In this document: positions 48,502-59,902 of the stretch, piece after piece
How the letters are laid out: each line of letters starts with the position of its first letter
How positions within the stretch are numbered: position 1 is the first letter of the stretch
Origin: Pectobacterium actinidiae
GTDB taxonomy: Bacteria > Pseudomonadota > Gammaproteobacteria > Enterobacterales > Enterobacteriaceae
DNA: 64,000 bases
Assembly: GCF_000803315.1 (NCBI RefSeq)
Contig: NZ_JRMH01000001.1
Location: 3,410,001-3,474,000, forward strand
Reading direction: 5' to 3'
Program-made: the position numbers and the translations under genes
The notes under the pieces: model-generated
Told to the model about the DNA's origin: nothing
Databases searched by the model: none
What the model saw: the letters and a program-made list of their open reading frames with translations, nothing else

Positions 48502-51500
48502 TTTATAACACCTTTTATAGCAGAATTAGGTATATCTTTATATACAGTAACCTCTTGTGCCCATATAGACCTATGATAGGGTAGTCCTTCAGTCCCATTT
48601 ACCCTAGGAGCTGTTTTCCACACTTCAACATTTGGCGAACTAACTTTATTAAGATCTATCTCTATTATTCCATGGCCACTATCATATGATCTAGCTATAT
48701 CTAAATCTTTGGTTGTCGATATCCAAGGGCTATTTTTGGCTGGCCCCCCAGCAGCATTAGAAGCTGCGGATAAAGGCTGATTTGCAACATGCTCAGCAGC
48801 ACTCCAGTTACCATCCAATGCTTTCCCTTGTATAGATTCCCCGCGGGCTAATCTTGCTGCATCTTGCTCTGTCAAAGCACGATATACTATGTTGTTCTGA
48901 CCTTCCTTCGGCGTCAGCCCCAGCGGGTCAACCCACTCCAGTGGATTATGTACATACCCCTGCGGCCTTATCCCCCCGCCCAGCCCTATCGGGTCCGGCG
49001 ACAGATACTGTCCACTCTCCGCATCATAGTAACGATGTCGGTTGTAGTAAAGTCCCGTTTCCGCATCGTACAGTTGCCCCTGATAGCGCAGCTCGCAGTA
49101 CACTTCCTCGTTCGCCGCATCCCCCAGATAGCGCCGCAGTGGGATAGGACGCCGCTCTTCGCGGTGGGCGCCCCACAGTCCCTGCTCACCGCGCCAGCGG
49201 ACTTCCCCTTCCTCGCTGCACAACTCTCTCGCCGTCCCCGTCAGGTCAGTCACGATGTAGTGCAGTTGCGTGCTGTCGCCCTGCGCCTCCACCTGTGCTA
49301 ACGGCCGGAAACTCCCCGGCTCATACACCCACTGTACTTCCCGTGCCGCGCTGCCATCGGCATAGTATTGCTGCTGACCAATCAGCTGGTCACCGTCCCA
49401 CCGGTACGCCACCCGCGCTACCGCCTGCGCCGACGGGAGTTGTCCCTCACGCACCTTACTGACTCTGCGGCCAAACGCATCGTAACGATACCGCCACCGC
49501 CCCCCGTCCGGCAAACTCACCCGAACCAGACGGTCCTGCACGTCCCAGTCGAAATACGTTTCCTTCGGCCTGAACCCCGGTCGCGTTTCGCGCTTCATCG
49601 CCAGACGCCCGCAGTCGTCATACCGGTACTGCGTATGGCCCCGCTCCACCACGCGACCCGCCGCATCGTACCGCGCCGATGACTGTACCACCGCATCCTG
49701 CACCTTCAGCGTCTCACCCAGACCCGGCGCTATCTGCGACACCTCGCACAGGTTCTGTTCGCTGTCGTAGCCAAACAGCCGCGCCTGACGCCGCCGTCCC
49801 TCATCGCGGCGCTCCGCCGTTACCTGGCCTGCCCCGTTCAGCCTGAATGCCTGCTCGCCCCAGTGACTGTCGCTGATACCCGTCAGACGATCCAGCACAT
49901 CGTACTGGTAGCGGCGCTCCAGCACGTCATTCACCCGGCCGTCCGCCCCTTCCAGCGCCTGACGCTGCAACAGCCCCGTCGGGCTCCATTCGTGGCGCAG
50001 TGAGAATCCGCTGCCGTTAGTTCGTCGCTGCTCTTCTCCCGCCGCCGTGTGGCTGAACTGCAACGGCTGGTGTGAGCCAATGCCCAGCGACGACAGCCGA
50101 CCCGACTGCCACGCCAGTTGCAGCGGTGCCAGTATCCCTTCCACTACCGCACGCTGACCACCCGCATCATAACCGCTCTGTACCGCCTCGCCGTTCACCG
50201 TTTCCGATGTCACCTGCCCTGCACGGTTATAGGTGTATTCCACCACCGCATCCGGGCTGGCGGCTTTGGTCAACCGGCCAGCCACGTCATACGCCAGTTC
50301 CGTGATACCGTCCGTTTCACCATCGGCCTTCCGCGCCGTGATACGTGTTATCCGTCCTGCCGCATCGTGCTCATAGTGCAATGCGCTGCCATCCGGTGCG
50401 GTGCGCTGTACCAGACGGTCTGCCATATCGTACTGATACCGGTACATCCGGCCATCGTAATGCCGCTCTTCACTCAACCGTCCGCTGGAGTCAAACCCGT
50501 ACGTCCAGTTTCGTCCCTGACTGTTCGTCACCCCGGCGAACTCGGCTTCCGCATTGTAGTGGTAGCGCACCGTCGCTCCCAGCGGGTCCGTCGCTTCCAG
50601 CAGGTTATCGAACGCCCCATAGCGGAACTGGTAACGCTGCCCCAGCGCATCCGTCACCGCCGTCAGGTTACCTTCCACATCGTAACCAAACCGCGTCTCG
50701 CTGCCGTCTTCGTACACCACTTTCGACGGAGACTCGCGCACGCCGTCATATTCCCAGCGCCGCACCTGCACACCCGCTTCATGCCCGATATGCCGCTCCG
50801 TCAGGCGGTCAAGGTCGTCATAGCGGAACATCACCGCTGGCGCATTATCCCGCTCAAGGCTGCTCAGCAGGCCACGACGGTTATAGTGATAACGCTGCAA
50901 CACGCCATCCGGGCCTATCACCGTCGACAGTTGCCCTGTTTCACCGTAACGATACAGCCACTCACGTCCTTCCGGGTCGTTCACCTCAACAATCTGCCCG
51001 GCTGCATTGCGCTGATATTGCCATTCGTTGCCCAGCGGATCGGTATAAGCCAGCAACTGCCCGTTATCGTCATACGCATAGTGATGCATCGCACCGTCAG
51101 GCAGGGTAACGTCGGTCACCTGTCCCCAGTCGTTACGCTGATAGACCGTGCGACCACCCAGCGGGTCGGTCTCCGCCACCAGTTGGTTATCCACCCATTC
51201 GAACCGGGTTTCTCCCCCGTCAGGCGTGCGCTGGAGCAGGATATTATTGCGTTCATCTCGTACGTAGCTGAATACCCCGCCAAATCCGCTGTGATAATGG
51301 CTAGTCAGGGTGTCATCGTCGTATTCAAAGTGACCTGGCCAGTAGCCTTCCGACGTTCTGTCACGGATAGCGCGACCTTTTTGATCGTAGTCATGCTCAA
51401 CCCAGGTCGAACCTAAATCCGACCAGCGCAGCAGCCAGCCTTCCGGTGAATAGCGATAGTCAAAGTTACGCCCCTCATCCGCCCGCACGCTCAGTAAATG

Positions 51501-53660
51501 TCCGCGACGATCGTAGGTATAGCTGACCAGTGTTTTTAAAGGCTGGCGCTGCGGGGTACACAGCGTCAGTGTCGTAATCCTGCGGTGTTCAGTGGTGACG
51601 TGAATCAAGCGCCTGTCCGGTAGTACCACCCAGCACAGTTCACCCAGCATCCACTCGAACGTCACCCGATTGCCGGCCGTATCGTCAATCGACGTCAGGC
51701 AAAGCTGAAGACCGAGCGCATGCTCAAACCGATAGCACAGGCCATCAACATGATGAAGAACGAGTTCACCGTGCTGCCGGGTCAACCGCCATTGAGGATT
51801 TGACGATGAGCGGCTGACCTCTCCTTCACTAGGGAGGGTGAAGAATGCCTGATTGAATTCACCATCCGTTAGCGTTGCCACCCCGTTGTTGAGCGTCAGG
51901 CTGATATCCCAGTTAGTGCGCCATAGCGTTCCCAGTAAGCCAGGATGGCGTTTTCCCGTGGAGCGATAGTAGCGTTGCAGTGGCAGCGGCAACATTCCCG
52001 TTAGCTGAATATCAGTACGTTTCTCCACCACCGCACCCGTTGCCATATCGACCGGGTCGCCATTTTGCTTGCTATCTTTGCTATCAGCCTTGTTAGTACC
52101 ATTCTGATTATTCGCATCCTGCTCAGCCCCCTTTTTACCCGATGGCTTTTCAGTATTTCTACCCGCATTAATGCTGTTCGCCTCTTCCGGAGGGGATTCG
52201 CTTTTTTTCTTTACGGGCTCTTGCGGTTTGGGCTTTTCTTCAACGGCATCAGTGGGTTTTGACGGTTCAGCCTTGTGTGGCACATTTTCTTCTGGCGTTT
52301 GTTTTTTAAGCCGCTGGTCTTTTCCCTTGTCACCATCAGGTTTAGCATCGCTTTGTTTAGTGGCGGTTGGCGAATCAGTAGGCTCAGATTTTGAACCCGA
52401 AGATGGACTGGCCGCCCTGCTTTCCGCCGTCGTATGGCTTGGCGAGGCATCGGCCTTTTTCGCGAAGGAACCTTTAGGCCGTGGGCTGCCGGAAACCCGT
52501 GTCACAATCAGAGGAATAAACTTATCAAATTCTTTCTCGAGGGTCGCAATGGCCTCGTCGTAACGTTTAACTAACTGATCCAGATAGTCGAGCATCTTGC
52601 TGAACCGATCTTTCATCAGCGCAACAATCCAGCCATCCTTCTCCGAGGCCTTCATTGCCGTCACCAAAGCCTGCTGCATGGTCAACAGCATCGCTTTGCC
52701 TTTCTTTCCATATTCTTTCAGCAAACCACGCAGTTCGGTAACGCCTTTCACCAGGTTGCCGTTAGACAAGCTGCGGATCGTTTTGATGGCAAACTGCACA
52801 GCCGCAGGTGAGGAGGCATTTCTCAGCGCTTTAATAATCGCCCGCCCGCTCACTTTAATCGCATCACCCAGTCCGGGAATTACCCCAATCACACACAGGA
52901 CACCACCGGCTACATGCAACGGATCCTTCATCAAATCGGGATCTTCATGGGTTTGCCAGCACCACTCACCAATGGAGTACACGTCCAGCGCTTGCCCCAC
53001 CACAGGAATACAACCCAGAATAATCTCGCAAAACATCATGAGCGCGGCGTTATCATCCCCTCCCGCATCCGCCGTTTCTGCTGCGAGGCTATGGTGGATC
53101 TTGTTGATGGCCTGTTTCAGCTGGCGATTACCGCGGTTAATCTTTTTGTCCAGTTCCCAGAAGCGACGATAAGCTTTTGTGTAATCATCTGGGATGGAGG
53201 TGAATATTCCTGCGCCATCAACATCAATATGTCGGTCACTGCTGTCATCAGCGTCATAGGCCACTAGCCCTTGTTTACGCAGGAGAAGGAACAGCGTGAA
53301 ATACTCACCTGCTAGTGCGGCATAACCCGGAGTAGCCTGCAATACGGGGTTATTCTGAATGGTTTCCTGCGGCGTGAACTCATCCTCACCTTCTTCCAGT
53401 AGCAGCTCAAACGTACCTCCCCCCATGTCATAAATGAAACAGAGGCCGTTGGCATCCGTCTGACCGTGGATTTCTGTTTTATTGCTGTCGATGAGGACAA
53501 ATGGCGCATTGGGAACCGGCTCCCCAGAGTCATAATGGTAATAAATCAGGACTTCATAACCACACTTGGCACAGCCTCCTGATATTTTTTTATCCGTGCT
53601 AAAACCCCGACTCGCTGCATCCTCGCTGGAAAGCAACGTTGCCTGCTTGTTCTGACTCAT
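48498..53660 (-). CDS. Full-length Rhs effector with ADP-ribosyltransferase-like tip
   Basis: 1720-residue T6SS Rhs protein. N-terminal region: a CxxC (CAKC) and an Ig-like segment (about 30-90), two hydrophobic helices (about 205-232 and 248-270), then a Lys/Pro/Ser-rich linker (about 395-530). The YD-repeat shell runs from [13 protein letters not shown] to the self-cleavage region LSPDPIGL and [11 protein letters not shown] (about 1582). The 138-residue tip fits an R-S-E ADP-ribosyltransferase: Arg1594 (VYRAL), Ser-Thr-Thr at about 1648 (WISTTKD) and Glu1703 (WAQEVTV). It has no PAAR domain of its own; the two DUF4123 genes upstream should load it on VgrG/PAAR. GC drops sharply at the tip. 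RBS AAAGGA. Confidence 0.88.
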   Translation of the reverse strand: MSQNKQATLLSSEDAASRGFSTDKKISGGCAKCGYEVLIYYHYDSGEPVPNAPFVLIDSNKTEIHGQTDANGLCFIYDMGGGTFELLLEEGEDEFTPQETIQNNPVLQATPGYAALAGEYFTLFLLLRKQGLVAYDADDSSDRHIDVDGAGIFTSIPDDYTKAYRRFWELDKKINRGNRQLKQAINKIHHSLAAETADAGGDDNAALMMFCEIILGCIPVVGQALDVYSIGEWCWQTHEDPDLMKDPLHVAGGVLCVIGVIPGLGDAIKVSGRAIIKALRNASSPAAVQFAIKTIRSLSNGNLVKGVTELRGLLKEYGKKGKAMLLTMQQALVTAMKASEKDGWIVALMKDRFSKMLDYLDQLVKRYDEAIATLEKEFDKFIPLIVTRVSGSPRPKGSFAKKADASPSHTTAESRAASPSSGSKSEPTDSPTATKQSDAKPDGDKGKDQRLKKQTPEENVPHKAEPSKPTDAVEEKPKPQEPVKKKSESPPEEANSINAGRNTEKPSGKKGAEQDANNQNGTNKADSKDSKQNGDPVDMATGAVVEKRTDIQLTGMLPLPLQRYYRSTGKRHPGLLGTLWRTNWDISLTLNNGVATLTDGEFNQAFFTLPSEGEVSRSSSNPQWRLTRQHGELVLHHVDGLCYRFEHALGLQLCLTSIDDTAGNRVTFEWMLGELCWVVLPDRRLIHVTTEHRRITTLTLCTPQRQPLKTLVSYTYDRRGHLLSVRADEGRNFDYRYSPEGWLLRWSDLGSTWVEHDYDQKGRAIRDRTSEGYWPGHFEYDDDTLTSHYHSGFGGVFSYVRDERNNILLQRTPDGGETRFEWVDNQLVAETDPLGGRTVYQRNDWGQVTDVTLPDGAMHHYAYDDNGQLLAYTDPLGNEWQYQRNAAGQIVEVNDPEGREWLYRYGETGQLSTVIGPDGVLQRYHYNRRGLLSSLERDNAPAVMFRYDDLDRLTERHIGHEAGVQVRRWEYDGVRESPSKVVYEDGSETRFGYDVEGNLTAVTDALGQRYQFRYGAFDNLLEATDPLGATVRYHYNAEAEFAGVTNSQGRNWTYGFDSSGRLSEERHYDGRMYRYQYDMADRLVQRTAPDGSALHYEHDAAGRITRITARKADGETDGITELAYDVAGRLTKAASPDAVVEYTYNRAGQVTSETVNGEAVQSGYDAGGQRAVVEGILAPLQLAWQSGRLSSLGIGSHQPLQFSHTAAGEEQRRTNGSGFSLRHEWSPTGLLQRQALEGADGRVNDVLERRYQYDVLDRLTGISDSHWGEQAFRLNGAGQVTAERRDEGRRRQARLFGYDSEQNLCEVSQIAPGLGETLKVQDAVVQSSARYDAAGRVVERGHTQYRYDDCGRLAMKRETRPGFRPKETYFDWDVQDRLVRVSLPDGGRWRYRYDAFGRRVSKVREGQLPSAQAVARVAYRWDGDQLIGQQQYYADGSAAREVQWVYEPGSFRPLAQVEAQGDSTQLHYIVTDLTGTARELCSEEGEVRWRGEQGLWGAHREERRPIPLRRYLGDAANEEVYCELRYQGQLYDAETGLYYNRHRYYDAESGQYLSPDPIGLGGGIRPQGYVHNPLEWVDPLGLTPKEGQNNIVYRALTEQDAARLARGESIQGKALDGNWSAAEHVANQPLSAASNAAGGPAKNSPWISTTKDLDIARSYDSGHGIIEIDLNKVSSPNVEVWKTAPRVNGTEGLPYHRSIWAQEVTVYKDIPNSAIKGVIK

Positions 53661-53680
53661 GAAATGACGTCCTTTTTATT

Positions 53681-54598
53681 TTATGCTTCGTCCAGGTGGT
53701 CAATAGCTGCCTGATACAGGCGATCCATACGGCTTTGCGTGCCAATATATTCAGGCTGTATCAGAATATTTTTTGCCCAGGGCTGATGAATGAATTCCGG
53801 CGAGAGTTCTGTCGCCAATGCCAGCCAGCGCACGATATCGCGGTCGTTGTTAAAGCCGTTGTTTTTCGCCTGCTCCGTCTGCTGATGGGTAAACACCTGT
53901 AGTTCATCGTCAGACGCATTCTTCCAGTCAGCATGGTAAGTACGCAGATGCGCCATATAGCGCGCCAGATTCTGATGCCCATAAGGCACCATGATGGCGT
54001 GCCATTGTTCAGCACTCAGTTGGCGCGGCAGGATGTCTGGAATAGAGTGGGGTTCACGGGCGGTGAGGTTTAAAGCGCGAACCGCGCCATCAGGAGAAAT
54101 GTCGCAGAAGCTGGCTATCGGGCCATAGAGTGCACAGGCTTCTTGTGCGGAACTGGCAGATAACAACTGATTCACCACCTGCCAGTCGCCCACGCGCAGG
54201 ATGGCGTTTTCCCCGGAAGGTGAGGTCACCAGGCTCCACTGCCGCAGATGTTTCGTCACCTCAAGCAGTTGATCGAGCGGCGAATAAGCTTGCATAAACC
54301 ACGCCAGCTGTAGCCCCATACCCCAGCCGGGTTGGGTAATGATGTGTTCTTTCACCTGCGACCAGTTGGCGACATTAAGCGGGATGCAATAGGGCGATAC
54401 CGAGGCATGAACGCGTCCTGTTTCCCCCCAGTACAAACGCGTCTGTTCCAGGCTGCCTCCCCAGCGTTCGGCCAGCCACGGTACAGCATCGTTCATCGAT
54501 GCCTCTGCGATAACAAAACAGCCGCCCTGAGCGATACGCGTTTGCCAGACGGCATCATCTTCCGGCAACAGTTCAAGGAAAGGTTGCGATACACTCAC
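53681..54598 (-). CDS. DUF4123 T6SS adaptor, second copy
   Basis: DUF4123 (Tap/TEC type) chaperone-adaptor, 305 residues, which loads a cargo effector on the VgrG/PAAR spike. N-terminal FVIAEASMNDAVPWLAERWG and GRVHASVSPYCIPL form the typical domain, with a helical C-terminal part (NPLQ-type helices, DIVRWLALATELSPEF). The start is a GTG behind GGAGGTCACGCT, four bases inside the stop of the first adaptor (GTGA overlap); the longer upstream reading is unlikely. It sits 20 bases before rhs and is probably its specific adaptor. Confidence 0.82.
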   Translation of the reverse strand: MSVSQPFLELLPEDDAVWQTRIAQGGCFVIAEASMNDAVPWLAERWGGSLEQTRLYWGETGRVHASVSPYCIPLNVANWSQVKEHIITQPGWGMGLQLAWFMQAYSPLDQLLEVTKHLRQWSLVTSPSGENAILRVGDWQVVNQLLSASSAQEACALYGPIASFCDISPDGAVRALNLTAREPHSIPDILPRQLSAEQWHAIMVPYGHQNLARYMAHLRTYHADWKNASDDELQVFTHQQTEQAKNNGFNNDRDIVRWLALATELSPEFIHQPWAKNILIQPEYIGTQSRMDRLYQAAIDHLDEA

Positions 54599-55551
54599 AG
54601 CGTGACCTCCGTTATGTCGGGTAACTCTCCCCGCATCCAACCGGGGCGATGGTAATTAAGCTGCACACTCTCAATACGTTCAGGCTCAGATTTAAAAATC
54701 CGAATACTGTCCGCAATCGAATAACGTTCAGTCAGATGAATAAAGATCGGGTGTAAATAGAATTCACTGCCGAGTACCCAGCGATGAGCGGACCAGGCTT
54801 CACACTCCGCCTCGCTGGCTTTGGGATAAAAACGCCTGGCTAATTCAATACCGCTAATAAATCGCGCGTTGACTATTTCAATATCCAGCGGAAAAACACA
54901 TTGCGCGCTGACAAAAAGAAAGAGTTCATTCGCTAATCGATGTAAACGATTGTCATTAGCGAGAAGATAATATTGATAACGCGTTAAAGTAATCTGGTAT
55001 GCGTTATTAATATCATTCTTATATTCTTTATTAACATCCTGTTGTGCGAATAGCTGATATTCCCCACGTTCGCTATTCACTATGGGCAAGTACAGGTTAT
55101 TTAGCGGGCCGAGAAAATCCGTTTGTGCAGCAAGATCCAGAGTGGACCACCAGGCTGATAAAACGTCTGGTGCATAGCTACGAAATAGCGCTCGTGTGCC
55201 ATCAGGCCAGAGACAGAAAATGCGCTGCTGCCAAAAATCGGCCACCTGCTGCAATGTCAGTTCGCCATGCATGAGGATCACGTTACCATGACGCTCCGGC
55301 TGTGTTTCGGTCAGCCAGTGCAGTAGGGTTTCTCCTGGTTTGCCTTCTTCTACCTTCACCACAATAGGCGCCCACATCTGCCAGTTTTCAGCATCCTTGC
55401 CAAAATGCAGTTGCTGCCATATATCCGACGCCGCAGGTTGAAAAGCCTGCCAATACTCAGGTAAGGAGGGATAACTCAACGGCGAGATAATCGCGAACAA
55501 AGGTGCATTAAATTGGCTGATTTCAAACAGGGTATAACCGTTTGCCATCAT
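54595..55551 (-). CDS. DUF4123 T6SS adaptor, first copy
   Basis: DUF4123-type adaptor, 318 residues: GYTLFEISQFNAPLFAIISP, HWLTETQPERHGNVILMHGE and LTLQQVADFWQQRIFCLWPD, followed by FRSYAPDVLSAWW. Strongly diverged from its neighbour, so the two probably serve different partners or act together. I start at the ATG-ATG (MMANG); 25 further upstream codons are open but lack a ribosome site. Translationally coupled to the second copy. Confidence 0.8.
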   Translation of the reverse strand: MMANGYTLFEISQFNAPLFAIISPLSYPSLPEYWQAFQPAASDIWQQLHFGKDAENWQMWAPIVVKVEEGKPGETLLHWLTETQPERHGNVILMHGELTLQQVADFWQQRIFCLWPDGTRALFRSYAPDVLSAWWSTLDLAAQTDFLGPLNNLYLPIVNSERGEYQLFAQQDVNKEYKNDINNAYQITLTRYQYYLLANDNRLHRLANELFLFVSAQCVFPLDIEIVNARFISGIELARRFYPKASEAECEAWSAHRWVLGSEFYLHPIFIHLTERYSIADSIRIFKSEPERIESVQLNYHRPGWMRGELPDITEVTL

Positions 55552-55706
55552 CGTTATTTGCCTGTAAATAAATGAGATAATTTTTAATACGATGAGCGTG
55601 TATTCAGCACAGCAGCAACGACCCAATAATCACGCAGATTATCGGGTCGAGACATACCGTTTATTTTTATGACGCGAAATGAATAATAAAACGGAGAATC
55701 AAAAAA

Positions 55707-56486
55707 CTATACTGGCAGTCCTTTTTCCCAACGATCGCGAACTTCAGCAGGTGACAGCGGTGGGAATTTAACACCGCGATCCAGTAATAGCTGTTTTACC
55801 TTTAATGCCCAAGGGTATTGAGGAGATTTAGGAGACATAATGGATAAGCTGTCATCCACGGTAAAAGCGAGATTACTGCCTGTCTCATCATAAATATGAC
55901 TATCTGCGCCTTGTTCTATCAGCCAATAGGCGATTTCATACTTATTCAGATAAGCAGCATAGTGGGCGCTATTTCTTTTGGGGCCATCAACGAGATTCAA
56001 ATCAGCGCCCCGCTCTACGAGCAATTTGATATCGGCCCAGCGCTCTTCCCCAATAGCACTAAATATTGCTGGCTGGCCAAGACGCCCAATCGCATTCGGG
56101 TCGCCTCCCGCATCTAGGATAATGCGAAGCCAGTCAGGGTCTTTCGCGCCCGCGACGGAATTCACCGCACTGTCGCCAAACCCATCTTTATAATTCGGGT
56201 CGACCCCCAGTTTAAGCGCCAGCGTGACGGCTTTTTTATCCTTTGTCTCATAAATCAGCCACAGCAGCGGCGTGATGCCCTCTTTCCCCTGAATATTCAG
56301 GTTAACGCCCTGTGACAGCTGATGACGGGCTGCTGACTCGTCACCTTTTTGAATACTTTCCAGTACCGCCACCACGGGCGGTTCAAAAAGTTCACTTGCC
56401 CGCATACTGTGTCCTCCTGCCTGACAAGCGGTTAATAATCCCAGAATAATGACGCCCAACCATTTTATACGTGCCAACCATTGCAT
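55707..56486 (-). CDS. Ankyrin-repeat lipoprotein, probable immunity to the PAAR-lipase
   Basis: 259 residues. Lipobox LLTAC with Cys21, so anchored on the periplasmic face; then four to five ankyrin repeats (GKEGITPLLWLIYETKDKKA, DGFGDSAVNSVAGAKDPDWL, GQPAIFSAIGEERWADIKLL, RNSAHYAAYLNKYEIAYWLI). The start shares a base with the effector stop (TAATG). A periplasmic inhibitor fits a lipase that attacks membrane lipids from the periplasm, as for known Tle-Tli pairs. Confidence 0.82.
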   Translation of the reverse strand: MQWLARIKWLGVIILGLLTACQAGGHSMRASELFEPPVVAVLESIQKGDESAARHQLSQGVNLNIQGKEGITPLLWLIYETKDKKAVTLALKLGVDPNYKDGFGDSAVNSVAGAKDPDWLRIILDAGGDPNAIGRLGQPAIFSAIGEERWADIKLLVERGADLNLVDGPKRNSAHYAAYLNKYEIAYWLIEQGADSHIYDETGSNLAFTVDDSLSIMSPKSPQYPWALKVKQLLLDRGVKFPPLSPAEVRDRWEKGLPV

Positions 56487-57856
56487 TATATTCCCCTGAA
56501 TGTATTGGTTATCTTCCCGATATCTTCCTTTTTCTGGCTTTCAATACCCGCAATCACCTGATCCATACCGTGACGCGCAATCGGCGAGCCCCCGACTGCG
56601 GGAAGTGCCATCATATCACCGCTTGCTTTCGGGAGGCCCCCTTCCAACAGTTTTGCAACACCGATGACGCCCCCTAGCACTGCACCGGCGGTTCCACCAA
56701 TCAATGCGCCCGCGCCAGACAATAAACCAGGAATCAATGCCTTACCGTAGGTTTGTGCCATGGTTAATACCTCACCATCCACTGCCTGCGTCTTTATTAG
56801 CGAGGCGGTTTTCGCCAAATCGGCACCACCAACGCGCGCCACAGTATTGGTATGCAAACCCGCAGCATTAAAGGTATAACCCGGCAATCCAGTAACGCCA
56901 ACGCCAGCCGATGCCAGGCCACCGCCTAATGAATGCCCCACAATAACGGGAGGTGGTGAGACGGCTCTTTTTACCAGTTTTGCTAAATCCATTGCCTGAT
57001 TATACTGAGCAGATTCAAGTCCCATCCCCTGAGCAGCGTTAGTCAACCAGTCTTTAGCCCCTGTCACCGCGTTATTGGTGCCCCGATAGGTCAACATCGT
57101 CTCACCATTAATCGCAGACTTGAATAATGATGCACCGAAGCCCGTTTTCATGTCCGTCATGTTGGCATTTTTTAGCCCAGGAATCGCGCCGGTATCCAGA
57201 ATATCCAGTCCAATCGGTGCCTTAGGCAATTTATCCAGTACGCCTCGCCGAAATTCATCGACCGAGTACACATACTGGGCGGCCTCAGCGCGTAAGATGC
57301 TGTCGTTGTTAAACGCCAGCCGCTTTGCCGCATCGGCTAACCCCGGCAGCGATGCGGCTTCAGTCGCCAACTTGGCGCGCGCCAGATAACGATCTTTACG
57401 CTGAGCGACGGAGAGTAGGTCATCAAGAATGGGCAGCTCGGCGACCGACGCCCATTCCATTAACGTCGGCAATAACATCGGCGTCAATGCCAGCAGAGGC
57501 GCACGGCTTTTTGCCGATTGCTCAGCACACGCCTTAACTGGAGACTGGTAGGGCGAATCGCCAATGATGACATTCCCACTACCCGCAGCGACCGAGCCGC
57601 CACAGCCGATCGCATCACCGATACGCGCCGCCAGCTTTCCATTGATGATAACCGTGCCGGAGCCCGCGGATATCGCACGACTGTGTACGCCGTGGGGCAT
57701 ATTCGGGCAAGGGCAGGCATGGAGTAAGACCGCATCGCTTTTACGGGCGGCCGGTTTACCATTGATGATGACATCACCGCTGCCTTCAATAATCGGGGTG
57801 GCAGGGAAACAGCCGTGACCTGCGCAACTGTCCCCTAAACGTGCCGCTCCTGGCAT
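56486..57856 (-). CDS. PAAR-domain lipase effector (Tle-like)
   Basis: 456-residue evolved-PAAR effector. The N-terminal PAAR domain (about 1-100) has the repeated IIEGSGDVIINGKPAARKSD / ISAGSGTVIINGKLAARIGD / VAAGSGNVIIGD and conserved His/Cys (LLHACPCPNMPHG). The C-terminal alpha/beta-hydrolase has the lipase elbow GHSLGG with Ser309, preceded by LTYRGTNNAVTGAKDWLTN. A glycine-rich hydrophobic helix (GLLSGAGALIGGTAGAVLGG) could cross a membrane. It starts 10 bases after vgrG, so it caps that spike; expected role is phospholipid hydrolysis in target cells. Confidence 0.87.
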   Translation of the reverse strand: MPGAARLGDSCAGHGCFPATPIIEGSGDVIINGKPAARKSDAVLLHACPCPNMPHGVHSRAISAGSGTVIINGKLAARIGDAIGCGGSVAAGSGNVIIGDSPYQSPVKACAEQSAKSRAPLLALTPMLLPTLMEWASVAELPILDDLLSVAQRKDRYLARAKLATEAASLPGLADAAKRLAFNNDSILRAEAAQYVYSVDEFRRGVLDKLPKAPIGLDILDTGAIPGLKNANMTDMKTGFGASLFKSAINGETMLTYRGTNNAVTGAKDWLTNAAQGMGLESAQYNQAMDLAKLVKRAVSPPPVIVGHSLGGGLASAGVGVTGLPGYTFNAAGLHTNTVARVGGADLAKTASLIKTQAVDGEVLTMAQTYGKALIPGLLSGAGALIGGTAGAVLGGVIGVAKLLEGGLPKASGDMMALPAVGGSPIARHGMDQVIAGIESQKKEDIGKITNTFRGI

Positions 57857-57865
57857 AGTTCCTCC

Positions 57866-59902
57866 TTAACGTCTGTCTGGCGCATCCGGTAGCGTGGGTT
57901 TCATCGGGTCTTCTGGCGTAATCGATACTGGTGCCGTCCCTACGCCAGCCGCTCCGCCATCGTTGATTTTCACAATCGTCCCAGAAATCGTGACGCCCGC
58001 GCTATCAATCTTGATAAAGCCGCCAGGCGCTTTGATGGTCAGAGCCTGCCCCGCTTCCAGCACGATATCCGCGGCTTTCAGATAGCTGTCCGTATTCACC
58101 AGAACGCGCTGGTGCGCGCCGATCAACGTCTCTTCAGAACCGGACATCGTGGTCTGACGGCTCCCTTCGATACGGGTAATTTCTCCCCCGCCGATGAACC
58201 GCTTGAACGACGCACCAATCTTCTGAATAAAACTCCGGCCAATTTCCTGATGATGATCCTGACCGATGTTTTCAAAATCATCCTTGCCTATCGTTCGGTG
58301 ACGGTGACGCGTCACCCGTTGGAACTGATCCTGATCCACGCTGAGGTGCTGATCGCGCCCGACACTCTGCCGGTGGATGTTGTTAATAACGCCATCCATA
58401 TCTTTCTGGGCGTGGTAATAAATTTGTTCACGCGTCGCCTCATCCTCAAAGCGCAGCTCGTTGAAACCACTGCCTTTATGGGTATCGGTACGCAGCGTGG
58501 TGCGCGTTTTATGTGCCGGTAAAACATACGGCGTCGGATTAGTGGCGTGGAAAGTACGCCCGGTGATAATCGGCTGGTCCGGGTCGCCTTCAAGGAAACT
58601 GACGATCACTTCATGGCCGATACGCGGAATGGCGATCATGCCGTACTGGCCGCCCGCCCAGCCCTGGCTGACGCGCACCCAGCACGAGCTCTGGTCGTTG
58701 CTCGCACCGTAGCGATCCCACGGGAATTGCAGTTTTACCCGACCGTACTGGTCACAGTAAATTTCTTCCCCCGTCGGGCCGACGACGGTGGCGATTTGCG
58801 GGCCGTCCACCATCGGTTTGTACGGCATGGCCGCACGCCACGTCGTCGTGCCTTTCACCACCGTGAAGCTGTTGCTCATGGTGGTCGGTTCGCCGCCGCT
58901 TTCCTCTTCCAGCGCCTGCGGCTGCTGCCCGACGTGCGTCACACTCACCGTCTGCCATACCGCATTCAGCGTCGCATTCGGGTGCTCCGTCAGAGTAAAG
59001 GTATTGCCCGGCATCAGCCCTGCGCAGTTGGATTCCCCTTCGCTTGTCACCGCCCCTGAACGCAGCGCATCCAGCCGGTAACCGCTGAACGCCTTGCCGC
59101 TCGGGTCTTGCTTATAGCGCCCCGGATAGTCGTAGTGCTGATAGCTTTCTCGCTGGTGCGCCAGCTCGCCGCTCATCTTCTTGTGTGACAGCCCGTAAGC
59201 CGGTGTCTTGAAGCTGTAATCCTTCAACTCCACGTCCGAGGTACTCACCCGCTCCGCGTAGTGGAAGCGCCGGACATAGTCGCCCTCACTTAATCCCTGA
59301 TTGGCGAGGTTGAAGAACAGCTCGGGGCCTTTGGTTAGCGCGCCCGCATCATCGGCAAATACCACGCGGTGTTTACCCTCTTCGTATTCGTGGAAGAAAT
59401 ACATCCCTTCTTCCGCCGCCAGACGGGTGATAAACGCCAAATCACTTTCCCGATACTGTACGCAGTATTCCCGCACCGCATGCTCGTTACGTAGTGCAAA
59501 GGCGTAATCGGTAATCCCTGCTTCTTCCAGTAACGCACCAATAATCGCGTCCGGTTTCTGTGCCTGAAAGATGCGGGCATTGGTGCGCAGCCCCAGTCGC
59601 CACAGCGCCGGACGGACTTCCATCTGATAGCGCGTGCGCCGGAATCCGGTATCGCCCTGCGTGAAGCCACTGATAATCCCGCTGACCCGACGTTTCAGTT
59701 CGCCTTCATACCAAATCATCAGCTCGCACGGCTGGTCCAGCACCGCGCCGAAATCCACATCCGGCAACGCGCTCGCCAGACTCAGCGACAGGCTGAAAGG
59801 CCGATTCAGCCCTTCATCCAGCCTGAAATCCACTACCGCAAAGGTGCCAGCCTCCAACGCGCCGACCTTTACGGTGAACTGTAATCCTGTACTGTTTGCC
59901 AC
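57866..59902 (-). CDS. vgrG: T6SS spike protein VgrG (TssI)
   Basis: 678 residues, gp27/gp5-like spike trimer subunit. [18 protein letters not shown] gp27 segment, [40 protein letters not shown] and [20 protein letters not shown] are standard VgrG motifs; the needle ends in [20 protein letters not shown] (DUF2345-like) with a short tail DAPDRR and no effector extension. GTG start behind GGAGAGG. It heads the vgrG-PAAR lipase-immunity-DUF4123-rhs module. Confidence 0.95.
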   Translation of the reverse strand: MANSTGLQFTVKVGALEAGTFAVVDFRLDEGLNRPFSLSLSLASALPDVDFGAVLDQPCELMIWYEGELKRRVSGIISGFTQGDTGFRRTRYQMEVRPALWRLGLRTNARIFQAQKPDAIIGALLEEAGITDYAFALRNEHAVREYCVQYRESDLAFITRLAAEEGMYFFHEYEEGKHRVVFADDAGALTKGPELFFNLANQGLSEGDYVRRFHYAERVSTSDVELKDYSFKTPAYGLSHKKMSGELAHQRESYQHYDYPGRYKQDPSGKAFSGYRLDALRSGAVTSEGESNCAGLMPGNTFTLTEHPNATLNAVWQTVSVTHVGQQPQALEEESGGEPTTMSNSFTVVKGTTTWRAAMPYKPMVDGPQIATVVGPTGEEIYCDQYGRVKLQFPWDRYGASNDQSSCWVRVSQGWAGGQYGMIAIPRIGHEVIVSFLEGDPDQPIITGRTFHATNPTPYVLPAHKTRTTLRTDTHKGSGFNELRFEDEATREQIYYHAQKDMDGVINNIHRQSVGRDQHLSVDQDQFQRVTRHRHRTIGKDDFENIGQDHHQEIGRSFIQKIGASFKRFIGGGEITRIEGSRQTTMSGSEETLIGAHQRVLVNTDSYLKAADIVLEAGQALTIKAPGGFIKIDSAGVTISGTIVKINDGGAAGVGTAPVSITPEDPMKPTLPDAPDRR

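Noticed and set aside
50118..51416. Long plus-strand ORF (432 codons) and another at 50345-51109
   Set aside because: Both are antisense shadows of the GC-rich YD repeats of rhs; the translations are low-complexity and no ribosome site precedes them.
48858..53200. Tandem repeat-like DNA inside rhs considered as CRISPR or satellite repeats
   Set aside because: The periodicity is the YD-repeat protein motif; spacing is irregular and there are no cas genes.
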